Assembly (NCBI GenBank): GCA_903895695.1
Contig: CAITUY010000185.1
Span: 1-60,377 of the forward strand
DNA length: 60,377 nt
From: an uncultured bacterium
GTDB taxonomy: Bacteria > Verrucomicrobiota > Kiritimatiellia > CAIKKV01 > CAITUY01
Direction: 5' to 3'
Shown here: piece after piece, positions 51,759-60,243 of the stretch
How positions within the stretch are numbered: position 1 is the stretch's first letter
Layout of the letters: every line of letters starts with the position of its first letter
Position numbers and translations under genes: made by a program
Notes under the pieces: generated by a model
The model's database searches: none
The model's input: only the letters and a program-made list of their open reading frames with translations
What the model was told of the DNA's origin: nothing

Positions 51759-54311
51759 ATGACGAAGCGCGTTGCGGCAGTTTTCGAGTGGCGGTCGTGC
51801 CTTTGGATCTGGGCGCTGGCGTGCCTCCTGGCGCCCCGTATCCACGGCGCGGAAGCGGCTTGGGACGAAGAATTCCTCGGGCCGTTTTCGACCTGGTATG
51901 ACCTGAAGAGGGACTTCGGTGCGGTCGGCGACGGCAAGGCCGACGACACGGCCGCCCTCCAGAAGGCGCTCGATAGCGTCGGCACGCCCGAACTGAAGCG
52001 CAATGCGATCTGGGTGCCGGCCGGCACCTACCGCATCACCCAGACACTGGTGCGGACCGGCGTCTCGGGTGTCCTTCTGATCGGCGAACACCCCGACACC
52101 ACCGTGATCCGCTGGGACGGTCCGGCCTACGGCGGCGAGCCGCGGGTGCCGAAGTGGAACTCAGACGAGTGGAAGGCCTGGGATGGGCGGCATCCGGCGG
52201 AAATGTTTTGGTTCAACGGGCGGAACAGCCGGTTCGAACGGCTGACATTCGATGGTGCCGGCAAAGCCGCGTCGGGATTTGCCTTCAAGTGGAATAGCAA
52301 CGGTGACAAATCAGGCCAGGGCCCCAGTCACCGGATCAGCTTGGCCGATATGGTCTTCAAGGACATGGGCATCGGGTTTGACGGCGGCGGCAAGCAACTC
52401 TGGCTCGACTCGGAGGTCCTTATGCAGCGCTGCCGGTTCGAGCGCTGCTCGCAATTCGGCGTCGGCCTGCACCACTTCAACTCCGTGGACTACTGGCTCT
52501 GGTACTGCACTTTTACCGACTGCGCCGTCGGCGTGTCGAACGAACCGAAGCCGCACGGCGGCGTGGTGCACGTTTACGAGAGTCTGTTCCGCGGGTCCAA
52601 GGAAGCGGACTTCACCATCTGGCACGCCGGCTTTTTTGGCCTGCGCAATAACACTTCCATCGGTTCGCGCCGTTTCGTTCATGCGAAGAACAACGGGCCG
52701 AATGGGGCGCTCATCGACTTGCAGGGTAACCATGTGGTCGATCCGCAGGAGCCCGACGCCATTGTCCTGGAGACCCAAGGCAACGTACACCTGATGGACA
52801 ACGTGGTGGTCTCGCGTGCCGGGGCGAAGGGGCCGGTGGTGCGCGCCGGAGTGTCGCAGGCTGGGGCGCCGGCCTGGGAGGGCAATTCCACCAACTTCAT
52901 CAACGGCTGGGCCGCGATGGGCCTGAGCGCCATTGGCAACGCGTTCAGCGTGCCGGGACCGATCCAGGTGCATGGGCAACTTCTTGAGCTGAACACGCGC
53001 ATCGCCAGCCGCGAGGAGTTGCTGCCGCTTGCCAAGAACCCTGATCTGCCCGGCGTGTTGGCGCGGCACAACCGCCAGGTCTTCGAAGTTCCCGCCGGGG
53101 GCGATTCCGCCGCCATCCAGGGCGTCATCGATGAGGCCGCGAAAGTCGCCGCCGCGAAGCCCGACGCCTGGCCGGTGGTGCACCTTCCGCAGGGCAACTA
53201 CCCGTTGAAGCAGACCGTGGTGATTCCGGCCGGGGCGCGCATCCAGGTCGCGGGCGACGGCTGTTACACCGCCGGCACGCCCAATGGAACTCTGTTGCAG
53301 TGGGTCGACGAACAGGCGGCCGGCCCGGTGCTGCTCATCAAAGGACCGGCTCAGGCGCGCCTCCGGGACTTTGGCATCATCACGCCGACGCCTTGGCAAC
53401 GCACGAACGAGAAACTGCGCACCCCCGGCATGGGCGGGCTCGACCACGTCCCGGCGCCTTCCCTGGTCGACGCCATTCTTGCGGAAGGGATCGACCAGGC
53501 GGGCGGCCGGGTCTATCTGCAGGAATGCAATCCCAACGGACTATTCGGCGCCGGCATGCTCGTCGAGGGACTCGATCGCACCTTCGTTGAGATCATCGCC
53601 TGCGAAGGCACCGGTTTGGAGGGCGGCTGGAACCGCAAGTGGGACGGCCAGGAGCGCAGCGATCCTTGGGCGCCTTATCCGGCCCTGCGCGTGGTCGGCG
53701 GGCCGATCGCCAAGGCTGGCAAGCCGGTGCCGGGCGTGCTCATTCAGGGCGGGGACACGGGGCGCTGGGATGTGCAGGCGGGTGGCAAGCTGGTCGTGCG
53801 CGATTGCTGGTACGAAAGCAACTGGGCGCCATTCCACATGTTCCTGCGCGGCAACGGTCGCCTCACTCTCGATTCCTTCTATGACGCGCAATACACCCAC
53901 CCGAGTCTGAAGGGGGTGGGGGTCAGTTATGCCTTCGATGGTTGGCATGGCCGCTTCGTCGCGCTGAATATCGGCGGTGCCTACACCAAGGATAACCCGG
54001 TCCTTTCTTTCTCCGGTGACTGCAAGGGTGCGCAAGTCCTCTTCCTCGGCGCCGGTAGCGACGAGGGATCGCCGGCGCCGCAAGCCGGCGCAGGCGCCTG
54101 GCTCGGCGACTTCAACCGGCGCATCGGCAAGGTTTTCCAGGCCAATCCGGCGGAGTTGCCGGCGGTAACGCTGCGCGACCTGCTGAGTGACGCCCGCGAG
54201 ACGCGCTTCCAGCCGCTGACACCCCTGCCGGCCGGTACCACCGATCTGCGATTCGCGCGCATCTGGACCTGGAACGGCCGGGTCGGACTGCACCTGAAGG
54301 GCGAGCCGTGA
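51759..54311 (+). CDS. Secreted double beta-helix, pectate-lyase-like protein
   Basis: 850 residues. A signal peptide (LWIWALACLLAPRIHG) is followed by the pectate-lyase-3 start YDLKRDFGAVGDGKADDTAALQKALD (about 48-73) and a parallel beta-helix to about 420. A second helix start (GGDSAAIQGVIDEAA... VVHLPQGNYPLKQTVVIPAG, about 445-495) shows a two-helix architecture. It probably cleaves or binds polysaccharide outside the cell; catalytic residues cannot be named with certainty. It overlaps the next gene by four bases, indicating one operon. Confidence 0.75.
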   Translation: MTKRVAAVFEWRSCLWIWALACLLAPRIHGAEAAWDEEFLGPFSTWYDLKRDFGAVGDGKADDTAALQKALDSVGTPELKRNAIWVPAGTYRITQTLVRTGVSGVLLIGEHPDTTVIRWDGPAYGGEPRVPKWNSDEWKAWDGRHPAEMFWFNGRNSRFERLTFDGAGKAASGFAFKWNSNGDKSGQGPSHRISLADMVFKDMGIGFDGGGKQLWLDSEVLMQRCRFERCSQFGVGLHHFNSVDYWLWYCTFTDCAVGVSNEPKPHGGVVHVYESLFRGSKEADFTIWHAGFFGLRNNTSIGSRRFVHAKNNGPNGALIDLQGNHVVDPQEPDAIVLETQGNVHLMDNVVVSRAGAKGPVVRAGVSQAGAPAWEGNSTNFINGWAAMGLSAIGNAFSVPGPIQVHGQLLELNTRIASREELLPLAKNPDLPGVLARHNRQVFEVPAGGDSAAIQGVIDEAAKVAAAKPDAWPVVHLPQGNYPLKQTVVIPAGARIQVAGDGCYTAGTPNGTLLQWVDEQAAGPVLLIKGPAQARLRDFGIITPTPWQRTNEKLRTPGMGGLDHVPAPSLVDAILAEGIDQAGGRVYLQECNPNGLFGAGMLVEGLDRTFVEIIACEGTGLEGGWNRKWDGQERSDPWAPYPALRVVGGPIAKAGKPVPGVLIQGGDTGRWDVQAGGKLVVRDCWYESNWAPFHMFLRGNGRLTLDSFYDAQYTHPSLKGVGVSYAFDGWHGRFVALNIGGAYTKDNPVLSFSGDCKGAQVLFLGAGSDEGSPAPQAGAGAWLGDFNRRIGKVFQANPAELPAVTLRDLLSDARETRFQPLTPLPAGTTDLRFARIWTWNGRVGLHLKGEP

Positions 54312-56098
54312 CCCCTGGCACGCCGTACCTGATTTTCATTCTTGTAATGGCAGTGGCTTTGATCCCACCTTGCCGGATCGCAGGTGAACCAATCCAGGAG
54401 GATGTCATGCCGTTGCATATGATCGAAATCAAACCGATAGAGGGTGACAACTCAGCAACGATCCTCGCCGCCCTCCACGAATTGCGCGACGGCGGCCGGC
54501 TGGTACTGGCCCGGGGCCGCTATCGGTGCCGTGGCGGCGCGCTGCAAAAGAATGGTCGCACCCGCGAGCCCAGCGTCGCGGTGCAAAACCTGAAGCGCGT
54601 CACCATCGAGGGGAACGGGGCCACGCTGGTCGGCCAGGACATCGCGGGTTTGTTCCATTTCACCCACTGCGATGGCATCACGATACGGAATCTGACCGTG
54701 GATTGGGATCCGCTGCCGCACACCGCCGGCAAGGTCATGGCGCACCTCGCGGATCAACATGCCTTTGACATCGCGCCGATCATCCCGGCCGACCCGCCCT
54801 CCGGCCGTATCGTCCAGGCGATCATCGCCTATAACCCGGCGTTGCACCGCATGGGGAATTGGGAGATCTACCAGACCCAGGGCGAACGCGACGCCGAGCC
54901 TTCGGTCCGCCTGACCAACGGCAATCTGCGGATCTTCCAGCGGCGCCCCGGCGGCGCCTACAGTTTCAACGACAAACTGCCGGAGGTAGGCTCCCACGTC
55001 ATCGTCCGCCATCAGGTCTATGGGTATGACGCGTTTGTCTTCAGGAGCTGTGCGGACGTGCGGCTGGAGGATGTCACCGTCCATGCCGTCCCGGGAATGG
55101 CGGTCATCGGCTGGCAAAGCCGCGACATAACCATCCAGCGCATCAAGGTGACTCCCGCTGCCGGCGGCTGGATGTCGGCCACCGCCGACGCCATGCACTT
55201 TGGCGGCTGCCGGGGACTCATCACCGTGGAGGACAGTGAGTTTGCGGGCATGGGCGACGACGCCATCAACATCCACGGTATGTACGGCCTGGTCACCCGG
55301 CGTGTCGACGACCACACGGTCGAGGCCGGCCGCGCGCGTATGAACCCGTACTACGACACCGAGCGCACGACCTGGGATGAACCCCAGCCGGGCGACCTCA
55401 TCGAATACGGCGGCGGGAAGGAGCCGTTGCTGCCGCAGGGGCAACTCACGGTTGCCGCCGCCCACCAGGACGCCAAGGCTCGCCGTGTGGTGATTCGGTT
55501 CAAGGAAGCTCTGCCGCCAGGCATCGGCGAAAAGACCGTCCTGACGAACGTCTCCAGCAATCCCGGCGTGCGCATCCGCAACTGCTACGTCCACGGCAAT
55601 CGTGCCCGCGGCATGTTGATCCAGACCCGTGACGTCGTCATCGAACGCTGCCGCTTCGAGGACATTACCTCTTCGGGGATTCAGCTCTGTACCGACGCCT
55701 GCGACTGGTGGGAGAGCCTCGGCGTTAGGGATGTCACCATCACGGGCTGCGTATTTCGCCGCAATTGCTTCTGGTGGGGCGGCGCCGCGATCCAGATCTT
55801 CTCCGACATACCCGGCGGACACTCGGCCGCCGGCGTTCACCAGCGCATCCGCATCGTTGACAACGTGTTCGAGGACCATGCCGGCGGCTCGGCCATTCAC
55901 GTGGGTTCGGCCGAGGACGTGGAGTTGTCCGGCAATAGATTTACCGGACAAAAACTCCCGGCCGTAACCATTCACAATAGCCGCCAGGTCCGGATCAAAG
56001 ATGCCGGTGACTGGGACATCGGTCACGGCATTGAGATCAGCGGCAGTACCGACCGGTCCACGATCTCGGTCGTGCGCGACGCGGTTAGTTCGAAGTAG
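54308..56098 (+). CDS. Right-handed parallel beta-helix enzyme, GH110-like
   Basis: 596 residues with an N-terminal hydrophobic segment (YLIFILVMAVALIPPC; the Cys in a P-P-C context is not a good lipobox). Beta-helix signatures: TIRNLTVDWDPLPHTAGKV (about 120-140) and MGDDAINIHGMYGLVTRRV (about 317-335) resemble GH110 alpha-1,3-galactosidases, which show similar VDYDPLP and DDAIN segments. Possible catalytic Asp pair in GDD. Together with GH27 and the sialate esterase it points to use of galactose- and sialate-rich glycans. The family assignment is inferred from motifs. Confidence 0.6.
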   Translation: MTPGTPYLIFILVMAVALIPPCRIAGEPIQEDVMPLHMIEIKPIEGDNSATILAALHELRDGGRLVLARGRYRCRGGALQKNGRTREPSVAVQNLKRVTIEGNGATLVGQDIAGLFHFTHCDGITIRNLTVDWDPLPHTAGKVMAHLADQHAFDIAPIIPADPPSGRIVQAIIAYNPALHRMGNWEIYQTQGERDAEPSVRLTNGNLRIFQRRPGGAYSFNDKLPEVGSHVIVRHQVYGYDAFVFRSCADVRLEDVTVHAVPGMAVIGWQSRDITIQRIKVTPAAGGWMSATADAMHFGGCRGLITVEDSEFAGMGDDAINIHGMYGLVTRRVDDHTVEAGRARMNPYYDTERTTWDEPQPGDLIEYGGGKEPLLPQGQLTVAAAHQDAKARRVVIRFKEALPPGIGEKTVLTNVSSNPGVRIRNCYVHGNRARGMLIQTRDVVIERCRFEDITSSGIQLCTDACDWWESLGVRDVTITGCVFRRNCFWWGGAAIQIFSDIPGGHSAAGVHQRIRIVDNVFEDHAGGSAIHVGSAEDVELSGNRFTGQKLPAVTIHNSRQVRIKDAGDWDIGHGIEISGSTDRSTISVVRDAVSSK

Positions 56099-56124
56099 TG
56101 AAGCACATTACAGGAGGATGACGC

Positions 56125-56376
56125 ATGGTTGCGCAACGAGATCCGATGGAAGAAGGTGGACGGCAAGTGGAGGAACGGGCGAGCGTTCTGATTGAGGAGT
56201 TCCGGGAGCACTACCAGGACTGTGTCCGTCAGCATCCCGATCAACACGGACACGACGGCCAGCGACTGATCTTCGAGGGCTGGATGATCCAGAAGATCGC
56301 AGGATTGCAGATCGCTATCGAACAGATCGCCCTGCGGTTCAATGCCCACGTGGATGGAAAAGTGGCCGGTCCGTGA
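56125..56376 (+). CDS. Small acidic/His-rich protein, function unknown
   Basis: 83 residues with a clear CAGGAGG site before the ATG. Mostly helical, with EERASVLIEEFREHYQDCVRQHPDQHGHDGQRL and a hydrophobic C-half (IQKIAGLQIAIEQIALRF). No domain recognised. It lies 27 bases after the beta-helix gene and converges on intI, ending 15 bases from its stop. The ribosome site makes it more than a random frame. Confidence 0.5.
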   Translation: MVAQRDPMEEGGRQVEERASVLIEEFREHYQDCVRQHPDQHGHDGQRLIFEGWMIQKIAGLQIAIEQIALRFNAHVDGKVAGP

Positions 56377-56391
56377 CCGGGTTGCTCGTCC

Positions 56392-58041
56392 TCACAGCGT
56401 ATCCATTGGACTCACCACGCCCATCGGTCCCTTGTTCAGGACGTGGGTGTAGATCATGGTCGTCTCCACGTGCGAATGGCCCAGCAACGCTTGCACAGTG
56501 CGGATATCCTGGCCCGCCTCCAGCAGGTGAGTTGCAAAACTATGGCGAAAGCAGTGCGGCGTGAAACGGATGGTCAGGCCGGCGTCCCTGACGGCGTCAC
56601 GAACGGCTCGCTGGAGATGCTGCTCATCGACGTGATGCCGCCGGATGTGGCCCGAACGAGGATCTTCTGAGAAGTCGTCCGCCGGAAAGATATACTGCCA
56701 CCGCCATTCCCAGGGTGCGTTGGGGTACTTCAGCGCGAGCGCGCCGGGAACCTCGACTTCGTGCCGGTTCTGCGCCTTGTCGGCGGCAAAAAGGTTCTGG
56801 CGCTGCCGCAACCATTCCTTCATCTCCTCCACGCACTTCGTCGGCAACGGCACATACCGGTCCTTGTCGCCCTTGCCCCCGCGTACCATCATCCGGTTCT
56901 GGTCGAACTGCACATCCTGGACGCGCAACCGCAGCAACTCGTTAATGCGCATGCCCGTGCCGTACAGCAGCGCCGCCATGAATCGCTCCCGGCCCGACAA
57001 CCTGTCGATGACCGCCTTGATTTCCTCGCGGCTGGCCACCACCGGCAGCCTCAAGCCACGCCGCGCCCTCTGAAAATCCGAGAAGTCCCCAATGTCCTTC
57101 TTGACGGCATACTTGAACAGGAACACGACGGCATTCAAAGCCTGGTTTTGTGTCGTTGAGGCCACTTGCCGATCCATGGCGAGATGCCGCAGGAACTCGC
57201 GCACGTGCCCGGCGTCCATGGTGGAAGGCTTCCGCCCTTGATGAAACGCCACGAACTTCCTGATCCAACCCAGGTAGGTCTGTTCGGTGCGGTAGGAATA
57301 GTGCCCCACGCGCAGGCACTCGCGTACGCGATCCTCCAGGGCTCGCCAGTTCGTCTTCCCGCCCGGCGGACTCTGGCGGCCGGTTAGGGGCGACTTGACT
57401 TGAGGCGAGACCGGGTTTCCGACAGTGCCTACCACTGGGCTGAGTGGCTGGGGCGAACCTGGCGGTTCACGCCTGTTCGCGTTCGTCGCCGCAGTCGGTG
57501 TCGGCCGTGCCAAGGCACCCTCGACCCGCGGCGAAATCGCCGGCGGAACCCGGTTGACAGACGGCGCGGGCGCCTGATACGGTTCAAGCTGTTTACTGAC
57601 CGGAAGTGGGGATGGGATTGTTTGGTCGGGGGCAGGCGGGTTGCCAGCCGCCACCGGCGATACCCGGGAGTCAGGGGATGTGGAAGGCATGCCATCAGGG
57701 CGAGGCGCTAACGCGAGGCCGCGGAACCGTTCGTAATACAGTTCCAAGGCGTCGCGGGCTTGCTGCACTTGCCAGTTGGCGATATCGCGCCGCTTGGCGG
57801 TCTCGCTCAGGAACGTCTCGATTTCCACTCGGCCAAGGCTGCGCCGACTGCGGTCGGGAAACCGCTCGAAGAAGCGCCGCACCCAGGTGGCATAGAATCG
57901 CAGGCTTTTTTCCTGCGCTCCCGTCTCTCTCAAAACCGCGAAATATCCCTCGGGCCACTGGGGGTTCTCATTTAGCGGGGCAACCCCCGGGCGCAGCGCT
58001 TGACGCATATCGAAGGCCCTTTCAACTTTGCTATCCGTCAA
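56392..58041 (-). CDS. intI: Integron integrase IntI with duplicated N-terminal domain
   Basis: 549 residues, much longer than usual IntI (about 320-350). Residues 228-549 are a normal integrase. The core-binding domain is NWRALEDRVRECLRVGHYS...YLGWIRKFVAFH. Catalytic residues are R365 (GTGMR), H496 and R499 (PHCFRHSFATH), H522 (LLGHSH) and Y531 (MIYTHV). The IntI-only insertion lies at about 432-470 (ALKYPNAPWEWRWQYIFP...HIRRHHVDE). Residues 25-105 form an extra core-binding-like helical domain (YFAVLRETGAQEKSLRFYATW...), joined by a Pro-rich linker (about 106-227). The frame begins at a TTG; an ATG at codon 12 (58008) is an alternative start. It recombines attC with attI and faces the attI and cassettes to its right. 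Confidence 0.93.
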   Translation of the reverse strand: MTDSKVERAFDMRQALRPGVAPLNENPQWPEGYFAVLRETGAQEKSLRFYATWVRRFFERFPDRSRRSLGRVEIETFLSETAKRRDIANWQVQQARDALELYYERFRGLALAPRPDGMPSTSPDSRVSPVAAGNPPAPDQTIPSPLPVSKQLEPYQAPAPSVNRVPPAISPRVEGALARPTPTAATNANRREPPGSPQPLSPVVGTVGNPVSPQVKSPLTGRQSPPGGKTNWRALEDRVRECLRVGHYSYRTEQTYLGWIRKFVAFHQGRKPSTMDAGHVREFLRHLAMDRQVASTTQNQALNAVVFLFKYAVKKDIGDFSDFQRARRGLRLPVVASREEIKAVIDRLSGRERFMAALLYGTGMRINELLRLRVQDVQFDQNRMMVRGGKGDKDRYVPLPTKCVEEMKEWLRQRQNLFAADKAQNRHEVEVPGALALKYPNAPWEWRWQYIFPADDFSEDPRSGHIRRHHVDEQHLQRAVRDAVRDAGLTIRFTPHCFRHSFATHLLEAGQDIRTVQALLGHSHVETTMIYTHVLNKGPMGVVSPMDTL

Positions 58042-58105
58042 GATACAAGCATAAGTCCTTAGAAATAAAGCGAATTAATGACGGTTTCGCTAAAAAAGGT
58101 TAAAA

Positions 58106-58134
58106 TTGTTACTGGTATGCGTGACGGCTATTAA
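58106..58134 (+). promoter_or_regulatory. Candidate Pc cassette promoter
   Basis: TTGTTA (58106-58111), 17-base spacer, TATTAA (58129-58134) on the cassette-facing strand, just before the attI core. Each box matches 4 of 6 consensus bases. Reading starts near 58141, at the first cassette. Confidence 0.5.
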
Positions 58135-58137
58135 TAT

Positions 58138-58144
58138 GTTCGGC
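58138..58144 (+). other. attI recombination core
   Basis: GTTCGGC between intI and the first cassette ORF is identical to the right core of attC 1 (58524-58530). In an integron, attI and the attC R' cores share this cleavage motif. Expected crossover is between G (58138) and TT. Confidence 0.75.
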
Positions 58145-58154
58145 ATGAAAATAG

Positions 58155-58490
58155 ATGAATATACTTCTTCCAGTCATCATCTTCGTGGCATGGCTGACGG
58201 CAAGTGTCGCGCCGGCAGGTTCGAAAGCAATTGAGGATGCGAAGCGTGGTGTGCCGGAAGACAAACGTCAAGGCACGAGCATCATGCCGCTCTTCCCGGT
58301 GCTTCCCTTGATGATGTGGGGGATAGCTTGGCTCATCAATCAAGTCGCGTCTCCTTGGGGGACATGGGGGATGCTTTGGTCCCATCTCGCCATTCTGTTG
58401 GTGTCACTGGCAATCATCGTGCGTGACATTGTAAGACTGAAAACGATTAAAATGAGCAGAGCCGAACAAGGCGGCGGACACGTACGGTGA
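58155..58490 (+). CDS. Cassette 1: small membrane protein
   Basis: 111 residues with about three membrane helices (LLPVIIFVAWLTASVAPAG, LFPVLPLMMWGIAWLIN, SHLAILLVSLAIIVRDIV). The stop codon lies inside attC 1, so the C-terminal GGGHVR comes from the recombination site. The ATG is 14 bases after the attI core, so it has almost no leader of its own and would depend on Pc. No family recognised. Confidence 0.7.
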   Translation: MNILLPVIIFVAWLTASVAPAGSKAIEDAKRGVPEDKRQGTSIMPLFPVLPLMMWGIAWLINQVASPWGTWGMLWSHLAILLVSLAIIVRDIVRLKTIKMSRAEQGGGHVR

Positions 58491-58530
58491 ACCCTGACGG
58501 GTTCACCTCCGGTCACCGCCACCGTTCGGC
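58461..58530 (+). other. attC site 1
   Basis: 70 bases from GCCGAAC (58461-58467) to GTTCGGC (58524-58530), exact reverse complements. Inner arms GGCGGCGGAC.../GGTCACCGCC and GGTGAACC/GGTTCACC pair with unpaired bases, as attC bottom strands do. Very similar to 991-1059. Confidence 0.9.
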
Positions 58531-58543
58531 AGAAGAAGACAAA

Positions 58544-58882
58544 ATGAAGACCACCCGGTTGCCAATCTTGCGAGGACACGCAAACTGTCCAAAGTGCGGC
58601 CTTCCAACTGATGACTTCAGCATGTTCGAGAGTGGACTGGGTGGTGATTTCGAGACATTTGTCGGGGCTCAATCTGGAAGAATCTATCGCCTTGATCTCG
58701 GAAAAGTCCATTATCAGGGACAATCCCGATCCGATCTCATGGCTGATGCGATCAAGAAGGAGGGCCGGCTCTTCGCCGTCCCGAGAGATATTCAATGCAA
58801 GATTTGCGGCACGGCCCTTGGATCACCACCGGTTTCAGTCGCCATCGTTGGCGAAGAGACCGTGGACGCATGGGAACTCTGA
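58544..58882 (+). CDS. Cassette 2: zinc-ribbon protein
   Basis: 112 residues from MKTTRLPILRG. CPKCGLPTDD near the N-terminus and CKICGTALGSPP near the C-terminus form two CxxC knuckles, spaced about 68 residues apart. Between them is a small mixed domain. Function unknown; possibly nucleic-acid or protein binding. An in-frame ATG-less extension to 58487 would lie inside attC and is rejected. Confidence 0.65.
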   Translation: MKTTRLPILRGHANCPKCGLPTDDFSMFESGLGGDFETFVGAQSGRIYRLDLGKVHYQGQSRSDLMADAIKKEGRLFAVPRDIQCKICGTALGSPPVSVAIVGEETVDAWEL

Positions 58883-58892
58883 AAAAGAAACA

Positions 58893-58961
58893 GCCGAACC
58901 ACGCCTCGCTCCGTATTGTCAACCCTGGCGGGTTGCCAAACGGAGAAGGCGGACGTTGGCG
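58893..58961 (+). other. attC site 2
   Basis: From GCCGAAC (58893-58899) to GTTGGCG (58955-58961). Arms CGCCT.CTCCGT / ACGGAGAAGGCG and TCAACCC/GGGTTG pair with the TGGC loop. The expected asymmetry of unpaired bases in one arm is present. Confidence 0.88.
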
Positions 58962-58991
58962 CATTCAAAACAAGACAAAGGAGAAAAGAGC

Positions 58992-59492
58992 ATGAAACAC
59001 ATTGGCGTGATCAAGTCGGCACTAATCGCAGCAGTCCTGACAACCGCGGTACTGGGTTGCGGAGGCGGCGCGCGGACGTTCTCCACAACCGATTTCAAGG
59101 AATCCGAGGCATGGGCCAAGCAATTCAAGTCCAAACTTCTCAGCGTGGAAAAGCAGGGGAATAGCATCATCTACAAGGAAGCCCTTGATGCTGCGGAAAA
59201 GCAAGTCGCGAGCGTCGTTACCGTCGGGACCAAAATTGCATGGCAATTTCATGTCCGTTCTGTTGACGGCGATGGCATCAAGTTTGAGGAAGTCGGGCCG
59301 ATTATATTCATGTTCAGACAAGATGAGAGCATAGAAGTAGAATTCAAACCCGAACCAAGGTATTCCGCCGAACAATTGCGCGCCTTACGGAGTGGCCAGA
59401 CAGTTACAGTCTGTGGCACCATTTCAGAACTCTGGCTCAGTCAATTTCCACAGGGAATCAGCATTAGACTCAGCGATGTTACGCTTAAATGA
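58992..59492 (+). CDS. Cassette 3: lipoprotein
   Basis: 166 residues. The signal peptide with lipobox VLTTAVLGCGGG gives lipid attachment. The mature protein has a helical start (FKESEAWAKQFKSKLLSVEKQGNSI) and a beta-rich end (KIAWQFHVRSVDGDGIKFEEVGPIIFMF, GQTVTVCGTISELWL). The C-terminal strand pattern resembles an OB-like fold, but no family is certain. GGAGAAAAG precedes the ATG. Confidence 0.7.
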   Translation: MKHIGVIKSALIAAVLTTAVLGCGGGARTFSTTDFKESEAWAKQFKSKLLSVEKQGNSIIYKEALDAAEKQVASVVTVGTKIAWQFHVRSVDGDGIKFEEVGPIIFMFRQDESIEVEFKPEPRYSAEQLRALRSGQTVTVCGTISELWLSQFPQGISIRLSDVTLK

Positions 59493-59519
59493 GAATATGG
59501 TGATCCGTGAACGGAGCAG

Positions 59520-59594
59520 CGCCAACAACGCCTCGCACCGTATTTTCAACCCGCGCGAGCGCGGGTTGAAAATCGGTGAAAGCGGGCGTTGGCA
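59520..59594 (+). other. attC site 3
   Basis: 75 bases from CGCCAAC (59520-59526) to GTTGGCA (59588-59594). The nearly perfect stem GCCAAC..CGCC..CACCG.ATTTTCAACCCGCG pairs with the mirrored right arm around CGAG, leaving the small unpaired bulges typical of attC. The most convincing of the set. Confidence 0.93.
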
Positions 59595-59651
59595 GAGAAC
59601 CAAAGGAGATGGCATCATGAGAATGTTGGCGGAATTCAAATGGAGGAAACA

Positions 59652-60185
59652 ATGATAAGAACAATACTGTTACCAATCGTGACCGCATTCTTTGTCTGCA
59701 GCCTTATGTATGTCACCGGCTGTGGATCACTCTCAGTGCATTCATATATCATTACACATGACAAAGGACACATGTCATTATCTGATGTTGCCATAGTGAT
59801 GGTGGATAATGTCAACATAATATCAATTGATGGAAACTCCGAAGTCACAGCAAAAGGAATAAATACATTTCATGACTCAGAAGACGTGATCGAGCTCCTA
59901 CCCGGTGACCACATTTTGTGCGCAACTATACCACCAACAACACCCGGCCTCATCGACGCAATCGAGGGTAGATCATACAAGAGCGCAAACTCGTTGACCT
60001 CGCTTGTTCATGCTAAGTCGGGTCATGTGTATAGGGCGACTAAAAATGTGTATTTCCCTGGGAACACATTCTATGAAGGTGACGGAGTCCACGCGTATTG
60101 GAAATTCGTCATATGGGATGTAACAGATCACGACAGCACCAAGGAATGGATGGATATGATAAACCGAAAGAGGATGGCGCGGTAG
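59652..60185 (+). CDS. Cassette 4: lipoprotein, AT-rich
   Basis: 177 residues with GGAGG 5 bases before the ATG. The lipobox VTGC follows the signal FFVCSLMYVTGC. The rest is beta-like (VAIVMVDNVNIISIDGNSEVTAKGINTF, VIELLPGDHILCATIP), reminiscent of small domains in DUF-type lipoproteins. The sequence is visibly AT-richer than the backbone genes, a sign of recent acquisition. No homologue recognised. Confidence 0.7.
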   Translation: MIRTILLPIVTAFFVCSLMYVTGCGSLSVHSYIITHDKGHMSLSDVAIVMVDNVNIISIDGNSEVTAKGINTFHDSEDVIELLPGDHILCATIPPTTPGLIDAIEGRSYKSANSLTSLVHAKSGHVYRATKNVYFPGNTFYEGDGVHAYWKFVIWDVTDHDSTKEWMDMINRKRMAR

Positions 60186-60213
60186 GAGGGACAAACAACA
60201 AAGAGGAGAAGGC

Positions 60214-60243
60214 GATGAAAGCACGACAACTAGTGACGGTATT
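60214..60243 (+). pseudogene. Start of a further ORF, cut by the terminal repeat
   Basis: AGGAGAAGGCG followed by ATGAAAGCACGACAACTAGT... encodes MKARQLVTVL before the TGA that forms at the junction with the repeat. This looks like the 5' end of another cassette gene interrupted by the mobile element. No attC is seen between it and cassette 4, so both may belong to the same cassette. Confidence 0.5.
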
